DNA from: Cellulosimicrobium cellulans
GTDB lineage: Bacteria; Actinomycetota; Actinomycetes; Actinomycetales; Cellulomonadaceae
DNA: 64,000 nt
Assembly: GCF_016907755.1 (NCBI RefSeq)
Contig: NZ_JAFBCN010000001.1
Location: 2,356,001-2,420,000 of the forward strand
Reading direction: 5' to 3'
Positions 47,589 through 56,775 of this stretch are shown here, in pieces. Every line of letters starts with the position of its first letter. Position 1 is the first letter of the stretch. Position numbers and translations under genes: made by a program. Under the pieces are notes generated by a model that saw nothing but the letters and a program-made list of their open reading frames with translations, made no database searches and was not told where the DNA came from.

Positions 47589-48491
47589 TCAGCGGGTGAC
47601 GGAGACCGCGGGCGCGTCCTCGGTCGGACCGCCCGCGACGACCGTGGGGTTGCCGATCCCCGGGCCGGCGGCGGTCGCGCCCGCGGTGCGACCGCTGAGG
47701 AAGCGGGAGAGCCAGCGGGCCACGAGGGTCAGCAGCCAGTTGATGACGATGAAGATCACGGCGGCGAGCACGAGCGACTGCAGGATGTTGCCGTTGCCCA
47801 CGCCGTAGAGCTGCGCGGCCCGCAGGAGCTCGTTGTACGTGATGATCTGCCCGAGCGCGGAGTCCTTGAGGACGACGACGAGCTGCGAGACGAGCGCGGG
47901 GAGCATCGCGATGAGCGCCTGGGGGAGCTGGACCGAGCGCAGCGTCTGGCCCTGGGTGAGCCCGATCGCGAGCCCGGCCTCACCCTGGCCCTTCGGGAGG
48001 TTCCCGACGCCCGAGCGGACGAGCTCGGCGATGACCGAGCCGTTGTAGAGCACGAGCGCGAAGACCACGGCGAGGAACGGGGCGTCGTCGACGTTGTTGA
48101 AGCCCAGGAGCAGCCAGAAGAAGATCATCATGAGCAGCACGGGCACGGCCCGGAAGAACTCGACGACGATCCCGCACACGGTCCGCACCGCGCGCAGGTG
48201 CGACAGCCGGCCGGTGCCGAACAGGAGCCCGAACGCGAGCGCGCCGACGATGCCGAACGCGGCGGCGCGCAGCGTGTTCTGCAGGCCGGGGATGAAGTAG
48301 TACTGCCACGCGTCAGCGGTGAACAGCGACGACCACAGCTCGGGGGCGAGCTGGCCCTTGTTGCCCAGCGCGACGAGCACGAGCGCGGCGATACCGAGGA
48401 CCACGATCGCGCCCACGATGTTGCCCAGCAGGATCGCGCGGCGCGCGCGGGGGCCGGGAGCGTCGAAGAGGACGGACTGCTGGGTGCTCAT
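47589..48491 (-). CDS. gluD: Glutamate ABC transporter permease GluD
   Basis: A 300-residue permease of the polar amino acid (HisM/GltK) family, with an N-terminal cytoplasmic tail, about five to six membrane helices and the EAA loop GEAGLAIGLTQGQTLRSVQLP. FFRAVPVLLMMIFFW is another family mark. It overlaps gluC by ATGA (48488-48491) and forms the membrane channel with it. The order gluABCD near recA-recX is that of Corynebacterium glutamicum, where the system takes up glutamate. Confidence 0.9.
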   Translation of the reverse strand: MSTQQSVLFDAPGPRARRAILLGNIVGAIVVLGIAALVLVALGNKGQLAPELWSSLFTADAWQYYFIPGLQNTLRAAAFGIVGALAFGLLFGTGRLSHLRAVRTVCGIVVEFFRAVPVLLMMIFFWLLLGFNNVDDAPFLAVVFALVLYNGSVIAELVRSGVGNLPKGQGEAGLAIGLTQGQTLRSVQLPQALIAMLPALVSQLVVVLKDSALGQIITYNELLRAAQLYGVGNGNILQSLVLAAVIFIVINWLLTLVARWLSRFLSGRTAGATAAGPGIGNPTVVAGGPTEDAPAVSVTR

Positions 48492-49177
48492 CGGCGGACC
48501 GCCAGTCGGTTCGAGAGGGACGTGGTGAGCAGGCCGATGGGGATGACGAGGATGACGTAGCCGATCGCGAACGTCAGGAAGATCCCGTAGATGTAGTTCG
48601 AGTTGAACTCGATCATGGTCTTCATGAGGCTCGAGGTCTCGGTCGTCACGCTCGCCGCCGCCGCGACGGTGGAGTTCTTCAGCAGCGCGATGAGCGTGTT
48701 GCCGAGGGGCGCGACGGCGCCGCGGAACGCCTGCGGGAGGATGATGAGGCGCGCGGCGGGCAGGAACGACAGGCCGATCGCCCGCGCCGCCTCGGCCTGG
48801 CCGAGCGGCACCGTGTTCACGCCGGCCCGGATCGACTCGCACACGAACGCGGCGTGGTAGATCGAGAGGCCCACGACGGCGAGCCGGAAGAAGTTCGCCG
48901 CGAAGTCGGGGGCGAGCGTGACGTTGAGCTGTCCCCACAGGCCCAGCACCATGAACGTCATGATGATCGTCAGCGGCGTGTTGCGGAACACGTTGACGTA
49001 CGCGGTCCCCGCCCAGCGCAGGCTCGGGACGGGGGAGATCCGCATGAGCGCGAGCGCCGTGCCGAGCACGAGCGAGAGGATCGCGGCCCAGAACGTCAGC
49101 TGGATGTTGACCCAGAACGCGCCGAGCACGTCGTACTCCCGGGCGAGCGCCCAGGTCTGCGACAGGTAGTCACCCAC
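48488..49177 (-). CDS. gluC: Glutamate ABC transporter permease GluC
   Basis: A 229-residue membrane permease of the same family as GluD. FRNTPLTIIMTFMVLGLWG and the EAA loop GQAEAARAIGLSFLPAARLI are visible. The GTG at 49177 has GGAGG upstream at a spacing of about 10. Two hairpins separate it from gluB, so its expression is probably lower than that of the binding protein. It is coupled to gluD. Confidence 0.9.
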   Translation of the reverse strand: MGDYLSQTWALAREYDVLGAFWVNIQLTFWAAILSLVLGTALALMRISPVPSLRWAGTAYVNVFRNTPLTIIMTFMVLGLWGQLNVTLAPDFAANFFRLAVVGLSIYHAAFVCESIRAGVNTVPLGQAEAARAIGLSFLPAARLIILPQAFRGAVAPLGNTLIALLKNSTVAAAASVTTETSSLMKTMIEFNSNYIYGIFLTFAIGYVILVIPIGLLTTSLSNRLAVRR

Positions 49178-49204
49178 GGTTGGTGGTCCTCCGGGAGGGT
49201 ACGT

Positions 49205-49228
49205 GCCGGGCCGGGTCGACGGCCCGGC
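49205..49228 (-). promoter_or_regulatory. Second intercistronic hairpin between gluB and gluC
   Basis: GCCGGGCCG (49205-49213) and CGGCCCGGC (49220-49228) form a 9-base perfect stem with a 6-base loop, 28 bases before the gluC start. Confidence 0.5.
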
Positions 49229-49232
49229 GGCC

Positions 49233-49264
49233 GGGGGAGCAGCGCACCGGTGCGCGGCTCCCCC
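49233..49264 (-). promoter_or_regulatory. Large intercistronic hairpin just after gluB
   Basis: GGGGGAGC (49233-49240) pairs with GCTCCCCC (49257-49264), and the centre GCGCACCGGTGCGC is itself a perfect palindrome. It begins about 12 bases after the gluB stop codon on the minus strand. Such a stem commonly attenuates transcription or protects upstream mRNA, raising the binding protein over the permeases. Confidence 0.6.
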
Positions 49265-49276
49265 GACCGTGGACGG

Positions 49277-50152
49277 TCAGGCGCAGGGGTCGACCGTCGG
49301 CGGGTTCTCGCTGGCGTTGGGCGTGTACCCGGTGCCCTCGGTGTTCTTGGTGACGAACTCCTCCCAGGAGCCGTCCTCGATCATCTTCTCGATCGCGGCG
49401 TTGACGTCCTCGCAGACGTCGTTGTCCTGCGGGAGGCCGACGCCGTAGCGCTCGGTCGAGAACGGCGCCCCGACGACCTTGACCTTGCCCTTGTTGGCCG
49501 GCTGGGCCGCGAGGCCGGCGAGGATGATGTCGTCGGTCGTGACGGCGTCGACCTGGCCGGCGGTGAGCGCGGTGACGCACTCGGCGTACCCGGGGCGCTC
49601 GAGGAGCTGCACGCCCGCGGCGTACTCGTCCTTGATGCGCTGCGCGGACGTCGAGCCCGTGACGGAGCACAGGTTCTTGCCCTCGAGCGACTCCGGCCCC
49701 GTGATGTCCGTGTTGTCCTCGGCGACGAGCAGGTCCTGCCCGGCGACGAAGTACGGTCCGGCGAACGCGACCGTCTCCTTGCGCGTGTCGGTGATGGAGT
49801 AGGTCGCGAAGATCATGTCGACCTGACCGGTCTGGAGCATCGTCTCGCGCTGGGCGGACGGTGCCTCGACCCACTCGATCTGGTCCTCGCCGTACCCGAG
49901 CTCGCCCGCCACGTACGTGGCGACGTCGACGTCGAAGCCCGTGTAGGTGGAGCCGTCCTGGTACCCGAGACCCGGCTGGTCGAACTTGATGCCGATCTTG
50001 ATCGAGCCCTCGGCGCCGCCGCCGGTGTCGCCCGAGTCGGTGGCTCCGTCGGTCGCGGTGTCCTCGCCGCCGACCTCGCCGCCGCCGCACGCCGCGAGCG
50101 TGAGCGCGGTGAGAGCGGCCAGCACGGCAGCACCTGCGTGTCGTGTGCGCAT
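49277..50152 (-). CDS. gluB: Glutamate-binding lipoprotein GluB
   Basis: A 291-residue solute-binding lipoprotein anchored outside the membrane. The signal peptide ends in the lipobox LTLAAC with Cys22. A Gly/Asp/Thr-rich linker follows, then the SBP_bac_3 fold with [50 protein letters not shown] and [14 protein letters not shown] 50152 has AAGGGTAGGA upstream. It delivers glutamate (or a related amino acid) to GluCD. Confidence 0.92.
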   Translation of the reverse strand: MRTRHAGAAVLAALTALTLAACGGGEVGGEDTATDGATDSGDTGGGAEGSIKIGIKFDQPGLGYQDGSTYTGFDVDVATYVAGELGYGEDQIEWVEAPSAQRETMLQTGQVDMIFATYSITDTRKETVAFAGPYFVAGQDLLVAEDNTDITGPESLEGKNLCSVTGSTSAQRIKDEYAAGVQLLERPGYAECVTALTAGQVDAVTTDDIILAGLAAQPANKGKVKVVGAPFSTERYGVGLPQDNDVCEDVNAAIEKMIEDGSWEEFVTKNTEGTGYTPNASENPPTVDPCA

Positions 50153-50228
50153 CGTTCCTACCCTTCGTGAGTGGTGGCCGCCCGTCGAAGGTGTGCCTCG
50201 ACGGTCGACCGGGTTCTGGGGCTGTCGG

Positions 50229-50248
50229 GCCGGGCCTAGGCGCCCGGC
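50229..50248 (-). promoter_or_regulatory. Small hairpin between gluA and gluB
   Basis: GCCGGGC (50229-50235) and GCCCGGC (50242-50248) form a 7-base stem with a 6-base loop, 5 bases after the gluA stop codon on the minus strand. Confidence 0.35.
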
Positions 50249-50253
50249 GGGCT

Positions 50254-51072
50254 TCAGTGGGTGAGGATCTTCGAGAGGAAGTCCTTGGCGCGGTCGCTCT
50301 TGGGCGCCGTGAAGAACTCCTCGGGGTGGGCCTCCTCGACGATCTGGCCGTCGGCCATGAAGACGACCCGGTTCGCGGCCTTGCGGGCGAAGCCCATCTC
50401 GTGCGTGACGACGATCATCGTCATGCCCTCCTTGGCGAGGGCGACCATGACGTCGAGGACCTCGTTGATCATCTCGGGGTCGAGCGCCGAGGTGGGCTCG
50501 TCGAAGAGCATGACCTTGGGCTGCATCGCGAGCGCGCGGGCGATGGCGACGCGCTGCTGCTGGCCGCCGGAGAGCTGGGCGGGCATCTTCTGCGCCTGGT
50601 TCATCACGCCGACGCGGTCGAGCAGCGCGAGCGCGCGGTCCTTCGCGACCTTCCCCTTCTCACGCCGCACCTTGACGGGGCCGAGCGTGACGTTGTCGAG
50701 GATCGTCTTGTGCGCGAAGAGGTTGAAGGACTGGAAGACCATGCCGACGTCGGAACGCAGGCGGGCGAGCTCCTTGCCCTCCTCGGGCAGGGGCTGCCCG
50801 TCGACGCGGATCTCCCCGGAGTCGATCGTCTCCAGCCGGTTGATCGCGCGGCACAGCGTCGACTTGCCCGAACCCGACGGGCCGATGACGACGAGCACCT
50901 CACCGCGCCGGACCGTCAGGTTGATGTCCCGCAGCACGTGCAGGTCCCCGAAGTGCTTGTTGACGTCGCGCAGCTCGACGAGCGGCTCACCGAGGACCTG
51001 CTCGGCGGGGAGGGGCTGAGCGTCCTGCGCGCTGCGCTGCGCGTCGGACGGCGAAGAGGTTTCGTCGGCCAT
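50254..51072 (-). CDS. gluA: Glutamate ABC transporter ATP-binding protein GluA
   Basis: A 272-residue polar amino acid ABC ATPase (GlnQ class). Walker A is GPSGSGKST, the Q-loop is MVFQSFNLF, the signature is [15 protein letters not shown], Walker B is [12 protein letters not shown] and the switch is VVTHEMGFA. The first 28 residues are an acidic Ser/Gln-rich extension. On the minus strand TAGTGT (51079-51084) ends 6 bases before the ATG, so the operon mRNA may be leaderless. It powers GluCD. Confidence 0.93.
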   Translation of the reverse strand: MADETSSPSDAQRSAQDAQPLPAEQVLGEPLVELRDVNKHFGDLHVLRDINLTVRRGEVLVVIGPSGSGKSTLCRAINRLETIDSGEIRVDGQPLPEEGKELARLRSDVGMVFQSFNLFAHKTILDNVTLGPVKVRREKGKVAKDRALALLDRVGVMNQAQKMPAQLSGGQQQRVAIARALAMQPKVMLFDEPTSALDPEMINEVLDVMVALAKEGMTMIVVTHEMGFARKAANRVVFMADGQIVEEAHPEEFFTAPKSDRAKDFLSKILTH

Positions 51073-51078
51073 TCCTGG

Positions 51079-51084
51079 ACACTA
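51079..51084 (-). promoter_or_regulatory. -10 element (TAGTGT) for leaderless gluA
   Basis: On the minus strand TAGTGT ends 6 bases before the ATG at 51072. Confidence 0.45.
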
Positions 51085-51160
51085 TGTCCCTTCTGTTGCG
51101 CGGTGCCACCTCATCCGGCAACAGTCGGGCAACAGTTCCGTAACACGGCACCCGGCGCCG

Positions 51161-51166
51161 TACCCT
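51161..51166 (+). promoter_or_regulatory. -10 element (TACCCT) for miaB
   Basis: TACCCT ends 5 bases before an in-frame GTG (51172) and 8 bases before ATG 51175. No ribosome binding site is present. Confidence 0.45.
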
Positions 51167-51174
51167 GGACGGTG

Positions 51175-52848
51175 ATGTCCACGATCGCCCCCGCCCCCGT
51201 CCCGGCCGCACTCGCACCCCGCGCCACCCCTGGTGCGCCGGTCGACGACGCGCACCCGCGCACCTACGTCGTCCGCACGCTCGGCTGCCAGATGAACGTC
51301 CACGACTCCGAGCACATGGCCGGGATGCTGGAGGAGGCGGGCTACACGCGCGCGAGCGCGGACGACGAGGCCGCGAACCGCGCCGACGTCGTCGTCATCA
51401 ACACGTGCGCCGTGCGGGAGAACGCCGCGACGCGCCTCTACGGGAACCTCGGCCAGCTCGCCTCGGTGAAGGCCGCGCGGCCCGGGATGCAGATCGCCGT
51501 CGGCGGCTGCCTCGCGCAGAAGGACCGCGGCACGATCGTCGAGAAGGCGCCGTGGGTCGACGTCGTCTTCGGCACGCACAACCTCGACGCGCTGCCCGTG
51601 CTGCTCGAGCGCGCACGCCACAACGAGGCCGCGCAGGTGGAGATCGCCGAGTCGCTGCAGGTGTTCCCGTCCACGCTGCCGACGAAGCGCGAGTCGGTCT
51701 ACGCCGGCTGGGTGTCGATCAGCGTCGGCTGCAACAACACGTGCACGTTCTGCATCGTGCCGCACCTGCGCGGCAAGGAGCGCGACCGGCGCCCGGGCGA
51801 GGTCCTCGCCGAGGTCGGGGCGCTCGTCGAGGCCGGAGCCATCGAGGTCACCCTGCTCGGCCAGAACGTCAACAGCTACGGCGTCGAGTTCGGCGACCGC
51901 GGCGCGTTCGCCAAGCTCCTGCGCGCGTGCGGGACGATCGACGGCCTCGAGCGCGTCCGGTTCACGTCGCCGCACCCCGCCGCGTTCACCGACGACGTCA
52001 TCGCGGCCATGGCCGAGACGCCGAACGTCATGCCCCAGCTCCACATGCCGCTCCAGTCGGGCTCCGACCGGATCCTGCGTGCCATGCGCCGCTCCTACCG
52101 CTCCGAGCGGTTCCTCGGGATCCTCGACCGGGTGCGGGCCGTCATGCCCGACGCCGCGATCACCACCGACATCATCGTGGGTTTCCCGGGGGAGACCGAG
52201 GAGGACTTCGCGGAGACGATGCGCGTCGTCGAGGCCTCGCGCTTCTCCTCGGCCTTCATGTTCCAGTACTCGCCCCGCCCCGGGACGCCGGCCGCGACCA
52301 TGGACGAGCAGCTCCCCAAGGAGGTCGTCCAGGAGCGCTTCGAGCGGCTCCAGGCGCTCCAGGAGCGCATCGCCGGCGAGGAGTCCGCACGCCAGGTGGG
52401 CCGGACGATCGACGTCCTCGTCGGCGAGGGTGCCGGGCGCAAGGACGGCGCGACGCACCGGGTGACCGGCCGCGCCCCCGACAACAGGCTCGTGCACCTC
52501 GCGCTCCCCGCGGACGTCGTCCCCACGGCGTCCGACGACGCCGCGACCTCGTCCGGCGCGACGCCGTGGTCCACGGACCCGCGCCTCGCGGACGACCTCG
52601 ACCCCCGCCTGCCGCGACCGGGCGACGTCGTCACGGTCGGGGTCACGCGCTCCGCGCCCCACCACCTCATCGCCGACTCGGCGGTCGCGGGCGGCACGTT
52701 CGCCGTGCGGCGCACCCGCTCCGGCGACGCGTGGGCGCAGCGCGAGCGCGCCCGCCTGGGAGGTGCCGACGACGACCACGGCCACGGTCACGGCGGCGGC
52801 GCCGCGTCCGGCCCCGTCGCCCTGGGCCTCCCCACGCTCCGCGCCTGA
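51175..52848 (+). CDS. miaB: tRNA-2-methylthio-N6-dimethylallyladenosine synthase
   Basis: MiaB is a radical-SAM methylthiotransferase that acts on i6A37 of tRNA after MiaA. The 557-residue protein has the UPF0004 domain with auxiliary-cluster cysteines in [15 protein letters not shown] and GGCLAQ, the radical-SAM cluster CNNTCTFC at Cys186, Cys190 and Cys193, and a TRAM domain that is interrupted and lengthened by an Ala/Asp/Thr-rich insert around residues 445-475. The C-terminal His/Gly-rich tail ([11 protein letters not shown]) is unusual. The start may be the GTG at 51172. miaA lies 6.6 kb downstream. Confidence 0.95.
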   Translation: MSTIAPAPVPAALAPRATPGAPVDDAHPRTYVVRTLGCQMNVHDSEHMAGMLEEAGYTRASADDEAANRADVVVINTCAVRENAATRLYGNLGQLASVKAARPGMQIAVGGCLAQKDRGTIVEKAPWVDVVFGTHNLDALPVLLERARHNEAAQVEIAESLQVFPSTLPTKRESVYAGWVSISVGCNNTCTFCIVPHLRGKERDRRPGEVLAEVGALVEAGAIEVTLLGQNVNSYGVEFGDRGAFAKLLRACGTIDGLERVRFTSPHPAAFTDDVIAAMAETPNVMPQLHMPLQSGSDRILRAMRRSYRSERFLGILDRVRAVMPDAAITTDIIVGFPGETEEDFAETMRVVEASRFSSAFMFQYSPRPGTPAATMDEQLPKEVVQERFERLQALQERIAGEESARQVGRTIDVLVGEGAGRKDGATHRVTGRAPDNRLVHLALPADVVPTASDDAATSSGATPWSTDPRLADDLDPRLPRPGDVVTVGVTRSAPHHLIADSAVAGGTFAVRRTRSGDAWAQRERARLGGADDDHGHGHGGGAASGPVALGLPTLRA

Positions 52849-52883
52849 GCCGCCGATCCCGCCGGCGGACCCGGCCCCGCGTG

Positions 52884-52902
52884 CCCGGACGCGCGTTCCG
52901 GG
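52884..52902. terminator. Candidate hairpin between miaB and the converging YbjN gene
   Basis: CCCGGA... pairs with TCCGGG (52884-52889 with 52897-52902); the flanking GCGTG and CACGC can extend the stem with a bulge. It lies between convergent genes. Confidence 0.35.
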
Positions 52903-52945
52903 CCGCGCACGCCCTGCCGTGCGTGCCCGGACGTGACGGCCGGCG

Positions 52946-53458
52946 TCAGTCGTCCAGGGTTCCCGGGGGGAGCTGGGCGCCGATGGCGTGGAAGAGCTGG
53001 ACTGCGGTCCCGAGGCCGCACGAGACGGTCTGGGCGAGCTGGTCGTCCGTCGCCCCGTGCTCGAGGTCGACGGAGACCTCGGCGTAGAGCGCGAGCCGGC
53101 CCGCCTCCTCGCGGACGTAGACCTTGGGCCAGATGCGCTCGCGGTTCCAGTCGTTCACGGCCTGCAGGGTCACGAGCCGCGACTCGAGGGGGAGCGACGT
53201 CGACCAGCGGCCCCGGACCTGCAGGATCTCGGAGCGGTCGCCGAGCAGCAGGAACCAGAAGCGGTGCCCGTCCCACGTGCCGGTGATGTCTCCGTCGTCG
53301 TCCACGCGGAAGTGGTACCCCCGCCGCGTGAGGTGGTCGCCGATGCGTGCCATGGACAGCGCGCGCGGCAGCTCCTCGTCGCGGGGTAGCGACTCGGGCG
53401 CCTTGGGGCGACGGTTGCCGAACAGGCGCGTGAACCAGTTGGTGCGGGCCTGCGTCAT
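52946..53458 (-). CDS. YbjN-domain protein (paralogue C)
   Basis: A 170-residue protein of the YbjN family, whose fold resembles type III secretion chaperones; its biochemical role is not established. The domain spans about residues 35-165 with YHFRVDDDGDITGTWDGHRF, EILQVRGRWSTSL, RERIWPKVYVREE and VDLEHGATDDQLAQ. It is one of three paralogues here. The ATG overlaps the stop codon of paralogue B (ATGA at 53455-53458), so the two are made together. The Arg-rich N-terminus (NWFTRLFGNRRPK) has no signal sequence. Confidence 0.85.
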   Translation of the reverse strand: MTQARTNWFTRLFGNRRPKAPESLPRDEELPRALSMARIGDHLTRRGYHFRVDDDGDITGTWDGHRFWFLLLGDRSEILQVRGRWSTSLPLESRLVTLQAVNDWNRERIWPKVYVREEAGRLALYAEVSVDLEHGATDDQLAQTVSCGLGTAVQLFHAIGAQLPPGTLDD

Positions 53459-54054
53459 GGCGCCTGCCTCGCGGGGTCGGGGTAGAACTCGTCGAGCGCG
53501 TCGAAGAACATCGACCCGGTGCTCAGCCCGCACTGGAGGAGCTGGTCGAGCTGGTCGTCCGTCACCCCGTGCTCGAGGTCCACGGTCACCTCGGTGAAGA
53601 CCTGGATCATCCCGTTGTCGCGCACGCGCGTGTACGTCTTGGGCCAGATCCGGTCCGCGTTCCACTCGTTGCAGAACTCGAGGATCTCCTCCAGCCGCTC
53701 GAGCGCGAGGTCGCGGTTCCACTGGCCGCGGACCTGGAGGATCTCGTCGCCGTGGCCGAAGAGCAGGAAGTAGAACAGACGGCCGTGCCACAGCCCGCCC
53801 ACGTCACCGTCGGAGTCGACGAAGTAGCTGTATCCGCTGTCCGTGATCCACTCGATGACCCGGGAGAGCGTCAGCGGGGTCGGAGGGCGCAGCACGTCGG
53901 TCGCGACCTGCCCCAGCTCCCGCGCCAGGAGGTCCTCGACCTGCGACTGCAGCTCGTCCCCGGTGGGGCCGGGCACCGCCCCGCCGCCGTCCGGAGCCCC
54001 GCCGGGATCACCGTCCCGCCGGTCGTCGTCGTCCTGCGCCCCGAAGAACCTCAC
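53455..54054 (-). CDS. YbjN-domain protein (paralogue B)
   Basis: A 199-residue YbjN-family protein. An acidic, Gly/Asp-rich N-terminus (RFFGAQDDDDRRDGDPGG) of about 50 residues precedes the domain, which has YSYFVDSDGDVGGLWHGRLF, EILQVRGQWNRDL, ADRIWPKTYTRVR and VDLEHGVTDDQLDQLL. It is closest to paralogue A at 58739 in these motifs. The GTG at 54054 is preceded by TACGGT with a 6-base gap (leaderless type). It is divergent from the extradiol-dioxygenase-like gene and coupled to paralogue C. Confidence 0.86.
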   Translation of the reverse strand: MRFFGAQDDDDRRDGDPGGAPDGGGAVPGPTGDELQSQVEDLLARELGQVATDVLRPPTPLTLSRVIEWITDSGYSYFVDSDGDVGGLWHGRLFYFLLFGHGDEILQVRGQWNRDLALERLEEILEFCNEWNADRIWPKTYTRVRDNGMIQVFTEVTVDLEHGVTDDQLDQLLQCGLSTGSMFFDALDEFYPDPARQAP

Positions 54055-54060
54055 CGTCCC

Positions 54061-54066
54061 ACCGTA
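54061..54066 (-). promoter_or_regulatory. -10 element (TACGGT) for leaderless YbjN paralogue B
   Basis: On the minus strand TACGGT ends 6 bases before the GTG at 54054. A second TACGGT faces the other way at 54117-54122. Confidence 0.5.
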
Positions 54067-54116
54067 CTCGCGCGCGCCCCCGGACGCCGCATCGCCGACG
54101 TCGTCCCGACGACCGT

Positions 54117-54122
54117 TACGGT
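54117..54122 (+). promoter_or_regulatory. -10 element (TACGGT) for the leaderless gene at 54129
   Basis: TACGGT ends 6 bases before the GTG at 54129. Confidence 0.5.
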
Positions 54123-54128
54123 GGGCGC

Positions 54129-54755
54129 GTGACCGTCCGCGCCGTCGTCCTGCCCGGTACCCCGCTCCTCGTTCCCGGCGCCGCAGGCGCCGCCTCGGTG
54201 CTCGACGACGCGCGCGCCGCGGTGCTCGCGGCCCTGAGACGCCTCGTGGACGGTGTCCGGCGCGGGGAGGATGACGTGCCCGCCTCCGTGGTCGTCGTCG
54301 CCCCGGGAACCCCGCGGACGCGGGGGCCGGCGCGGGCGTCGCTCGCGGCGGCGGGCGTCGCGGACGCCTGGCTCGACGCCGCCTGGGCCGTCGCGGCACG
54401 AGGGCGCGCGGCGGACCTCCCGACGGCCGGGACGGCCGCGTCGGTCGGGCTCCTCGCTCTCGCCGGTGCAGGCTGGGCGGGCCCCGTCGACGTCGTCGAG
54501 CTCGACGACGTCGACCCGACCGCCGCGCACGCGCTCGGCGTGGACCTCGGTCGGCAGGGCGCGCGGCTGGTCGTCGTGCACGACCCGCGGAGCGCGGCGC
54601 CGGACGCGGTGCTCACCGGGTTCGGCGCCGCGCCCGACGCCGGGCACCGCCACGTCACGACGGGGGAGTACGAGCTGCGGCGCTACGAGGTGCGCTGGTA
54701 CGACGACGGCACCCTCGCCTCCCCGGGGCCGGTCGGTTCGTCCGTCAGGCGCTGA
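54129..54755 (+). CDS. Class III extradiol dioxygenase-like protein of unknown function
   Basis: A 208-residue soluble, Ala-rich protein. Its layout (AVVLPGTPLLVPGAAG at the start, VVVVAPGTPRTRG, and LVVVHDPRSAAPDAVLTGFG) recalls the class III extradiol dioxygenase subunit B-like proteins that lie between miaB and miaA in actinobacteria such as Mycobacterium (Rv2728c region). The metal-binding histidines of true LigB enzymes are not evident, so it may be a non-catalytic homologue. It converges with the TPR gene and their 3' ends overlap by 11 bases. Confidence 0.65.
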   Translation: MTVRAVVLPGTPLLVPGAAGAASVLDDARAAVLAALRRLVDGVRRGEDDVPASVVVVAPGTPRTRGPARASLAAAGVADAWLDAAWAVAARGRAADLPTAGTAASVGLLALAGAGWAGPVDVVELDDVDPTAAHALGVDLGRQGARLVVVHDPRSAAPDAVLTGFGAAPDAGHRHVTTGEYELRRYEVRWYDDGTLASPGPVGSSVRR

Positions 54756-56775
54756 GCCCCGCCCCGACGGCCGCCGCGTCCTGCTCACGACCGAGGCGAC
54801 GCAGCGTCGCCACGAGCTCGTTCGCGACCGCCGTCCGCGCGTCCCGGTCGTGGACGATCGCGAAGCCCTCCATCGCGGACTCGAGCAGGTCGACGGCGTC
54901 CGCGTCGGCCCCGGCCTCGCTGCGGGAGCGTCCCGCGAGCCAGAACGCGTGGGCGGCGTCGCCGACCTGACCCGCGCGGGCGAACTCCTCGGCCACGGCC
55001 TCGGCGAGCGTGGCCGCGTCGTCGAGCTCTCCCGCGGTCGCCAGCAGCCGGGCACGGGTGTCCCGCAGGTCGCGGCGCTCCCGCTCATCGGCTGCGGAGT
55101 CCCGCTCGACGAGGTCGGCCGCGCGGGTCGCCGGGCCGACGACGTCGGGACCGGCGGCGTCGAGGTCGTCCAGCGTGCGCCGGAGCTGCGCGAGCGCGCT
55201 GGTGACGTCGCCGCGCCCGGCCTCCAGCCGGGCGTACGCGCGGACGACAGGACCGACGAACCGGGGTGCGACGCCGCCCGCGCGCAGCAGCGCGAGGGCG
55301 TGCACGAACGCCGGGGCGGCCCCGTCCTCGTCGCCCTCGACCGCGGCGAGCTGGGCCGCCTCGGCGAGCGCGAAACCCGCTCGGTCGAGGTGGCCGGCCG
55401 ACTCCAGCAGCGCCGACGCGCGCCGCAGGAGCTGCGCGGCGCGCACCGGGTCCTCGTCCGCCACCTCCTCGGCGAGCCCGAGCAGATCCTCGGCGTCGGT
55501 GGGCTCGGCCATCGGGTGCTCGGCGTGCTCGGCACCGCCGGGCTCCGTGCCCGTGGTGCCGCCGGCGGGCGACGTGGCCGGGCTGCCCGACAGGAGCGCC
55601 GTCGCCTGGTCGTCCGCCTCGCTGGTTCCGTCCGTCGCCGGGGCACCCGGAGCCTCCGCCGGTGCCTCCGGCCCGACCGACAGCACCGAGAGGTCCACGA
55701 GCAGCGAGCGCGTCCCGTGGTCCCAGGCGGCGCGCAGTCGCTCGGTCGCGGCGGGCGTGCCGTTGCGGGCGTCGAACGAGCGTGCGAGCCCGGCCGCCTC
55801 GCGGCGTAGCCAGTCGTCGAGCTCCGCGACGGTCGTCGCAGGCACGTCGCGCAGGGCGACCGGGGTGTCGGCGTGCTCGGCCCGCAGCGCGCCCGTCGCG
55901 ACGCTCGCGCTCGTGAGGAAGCCGAGCCGGTCGCCCGGCGAGTCGGCCTCCGTGAGGAACGCCTGGTGCTCGGCGAGCAGGCGCAGCGCGCGCGCCGCGT
56001 TGCCCGTGCGCGCGAGGAACTCGACGTGCCGGCCCTTCGGGCCCGTCATCGACACGCCGGTGTCGAGATGCCGCAGCCCGCGCCGGTGCGTGCGGGCCGC
56101 GGCCTCGGCGTCGCCGACCTCCACGTACGCGAGCTGCAGGTGGGAGAGCATGTCGCCGGGCTCCGTGGCGCACGAGGGCGACCCCTGCAGCACCTGCTCG
56201 AGGAGCCGGATGCCCTCTGCGTGGCGTCCCGTCTCGAAGAGGTACGCGGCACGGTCGCCCGGCTCGCACGCCTCGCACTGGGAGTAGTCGTCCCGCGGGG
56301 TCGCGACCCACGCGCGATAGGCGTCCTCGACGTCCGCGCCGCCGCGCTCGCGGGCCCACTCGAAGCGCTCCAGCGCGACGGCGTTCGTGCCGTTGCCCGC
56401 GAGCGCGTAACGCCGTGCCATGTCGTCGAGCGTGCGCTCGATCTGCGCGGCGGGGACCGTGGGGAACTCCATGAGGTGCCCGACCATCCACTTGAACGAC
56501 CAGAAGAGCGAGTGCGCGTCCTCGGCGTCGAAGTGCTCGGGGTGCTCGTCCCACCAGCGCAGCATCTTGGTGAACGGCAGGTAGGCCTTGGTGACCTCGC
56601 CGCCCCAGACGAAGGACTCGACGAGGACGAAGAGCGCGTACGCGCGCGCCCCGTCCGGCCCCTCGGCCTCGACCCGCTCGACCTCGGCCGCGGCGGCCGT
56701 GGAGCGCGCGAGGCCGTAGGGCATGCGGCGGACGTCGTAGAGCGTGGCGTTCACCTGGTCCACGGACCGGGTCAT
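54745..56775 (-). CDS. Large TPR-like helical repeat protein coupled to the Hsp90-family gene
   Basis: A 676-residue soluble protein built mostly of helix pairs of tetratricopeptide type, for example GRHAEGIRLLEQVLQGSPS, PGDMLSHLQLAYVEVGDAEA, HLDRAGFALAEAAQLAAVEG and DDAATLAEAVAEEFARAGQV. An acidic Ser/Gly/Thr linker (about 395-450) splits it into two repeat blocks. No membrane or signal segment is visible. The ATG overlaps the Hsp90-like stop codon (ATGA at 56772-56775). Eukaryotic Hsp90 uses TPR co-chaperones, so a partner role is attractive but inferred from position only. The usual C-terminal MEEVD docking tail is absent from the Hsp90 protein. Confidence 0.8.
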   Translation of the reverse strand: MTRSVDQVNATLYDVRRMPYGLARSTAAAAEVERVEAEGPDGARAYALFVLVESFVWGGEVTKAYLPFTKMLRWWDEHPEHFDAEDAHSLFWSFKWMVGHLMEFPTVPAAQIERTLDDMARRYALAGNGTNAVALERFEWARERGGADVEDAYRAWVATPRDDYSQCEACEPGDRAAYLFETGRHAEGIRLLEQVLQGSPSCATEPGDMLSHLQLAYVEVGDAEAAARTHRRGLRHLDTGVSMTGPKGRHVEFLARTGNAARALRLLAEHQAFLTEADSPGDRLGFLTSASVATGALRAEHADTPVALRDVPATTVAELDDWLRREAAGLARSFDARNGTPAATERLRAAWDHGTRSLLVDLSVLSVGPEAPAEAPGAPATDGTSEADDQATALLSGSPATSPAGGTTGTEPGGAEHAEHPMAEPTDAEDLLGLAEEVADEDPVRAAQLLRRASALLESAGHLDRAGFALAEAAQLAAVEGDEDGAAPAFVHALALLRAGGVAPRFVGPVVRAYARLEAGRGDVTSALAQLRRTLDDLDAAGPDVVGPATRAADLVERDSAADERERRDLRDTRARLLATAGELDDAATLAEAVAEEFARAGQVGDAAHAFWLAGRSRSEAGADADAVDLLESAMEGFAIVHDRDARTAVANELVATLRRLGREQDAAAVGAGLSA

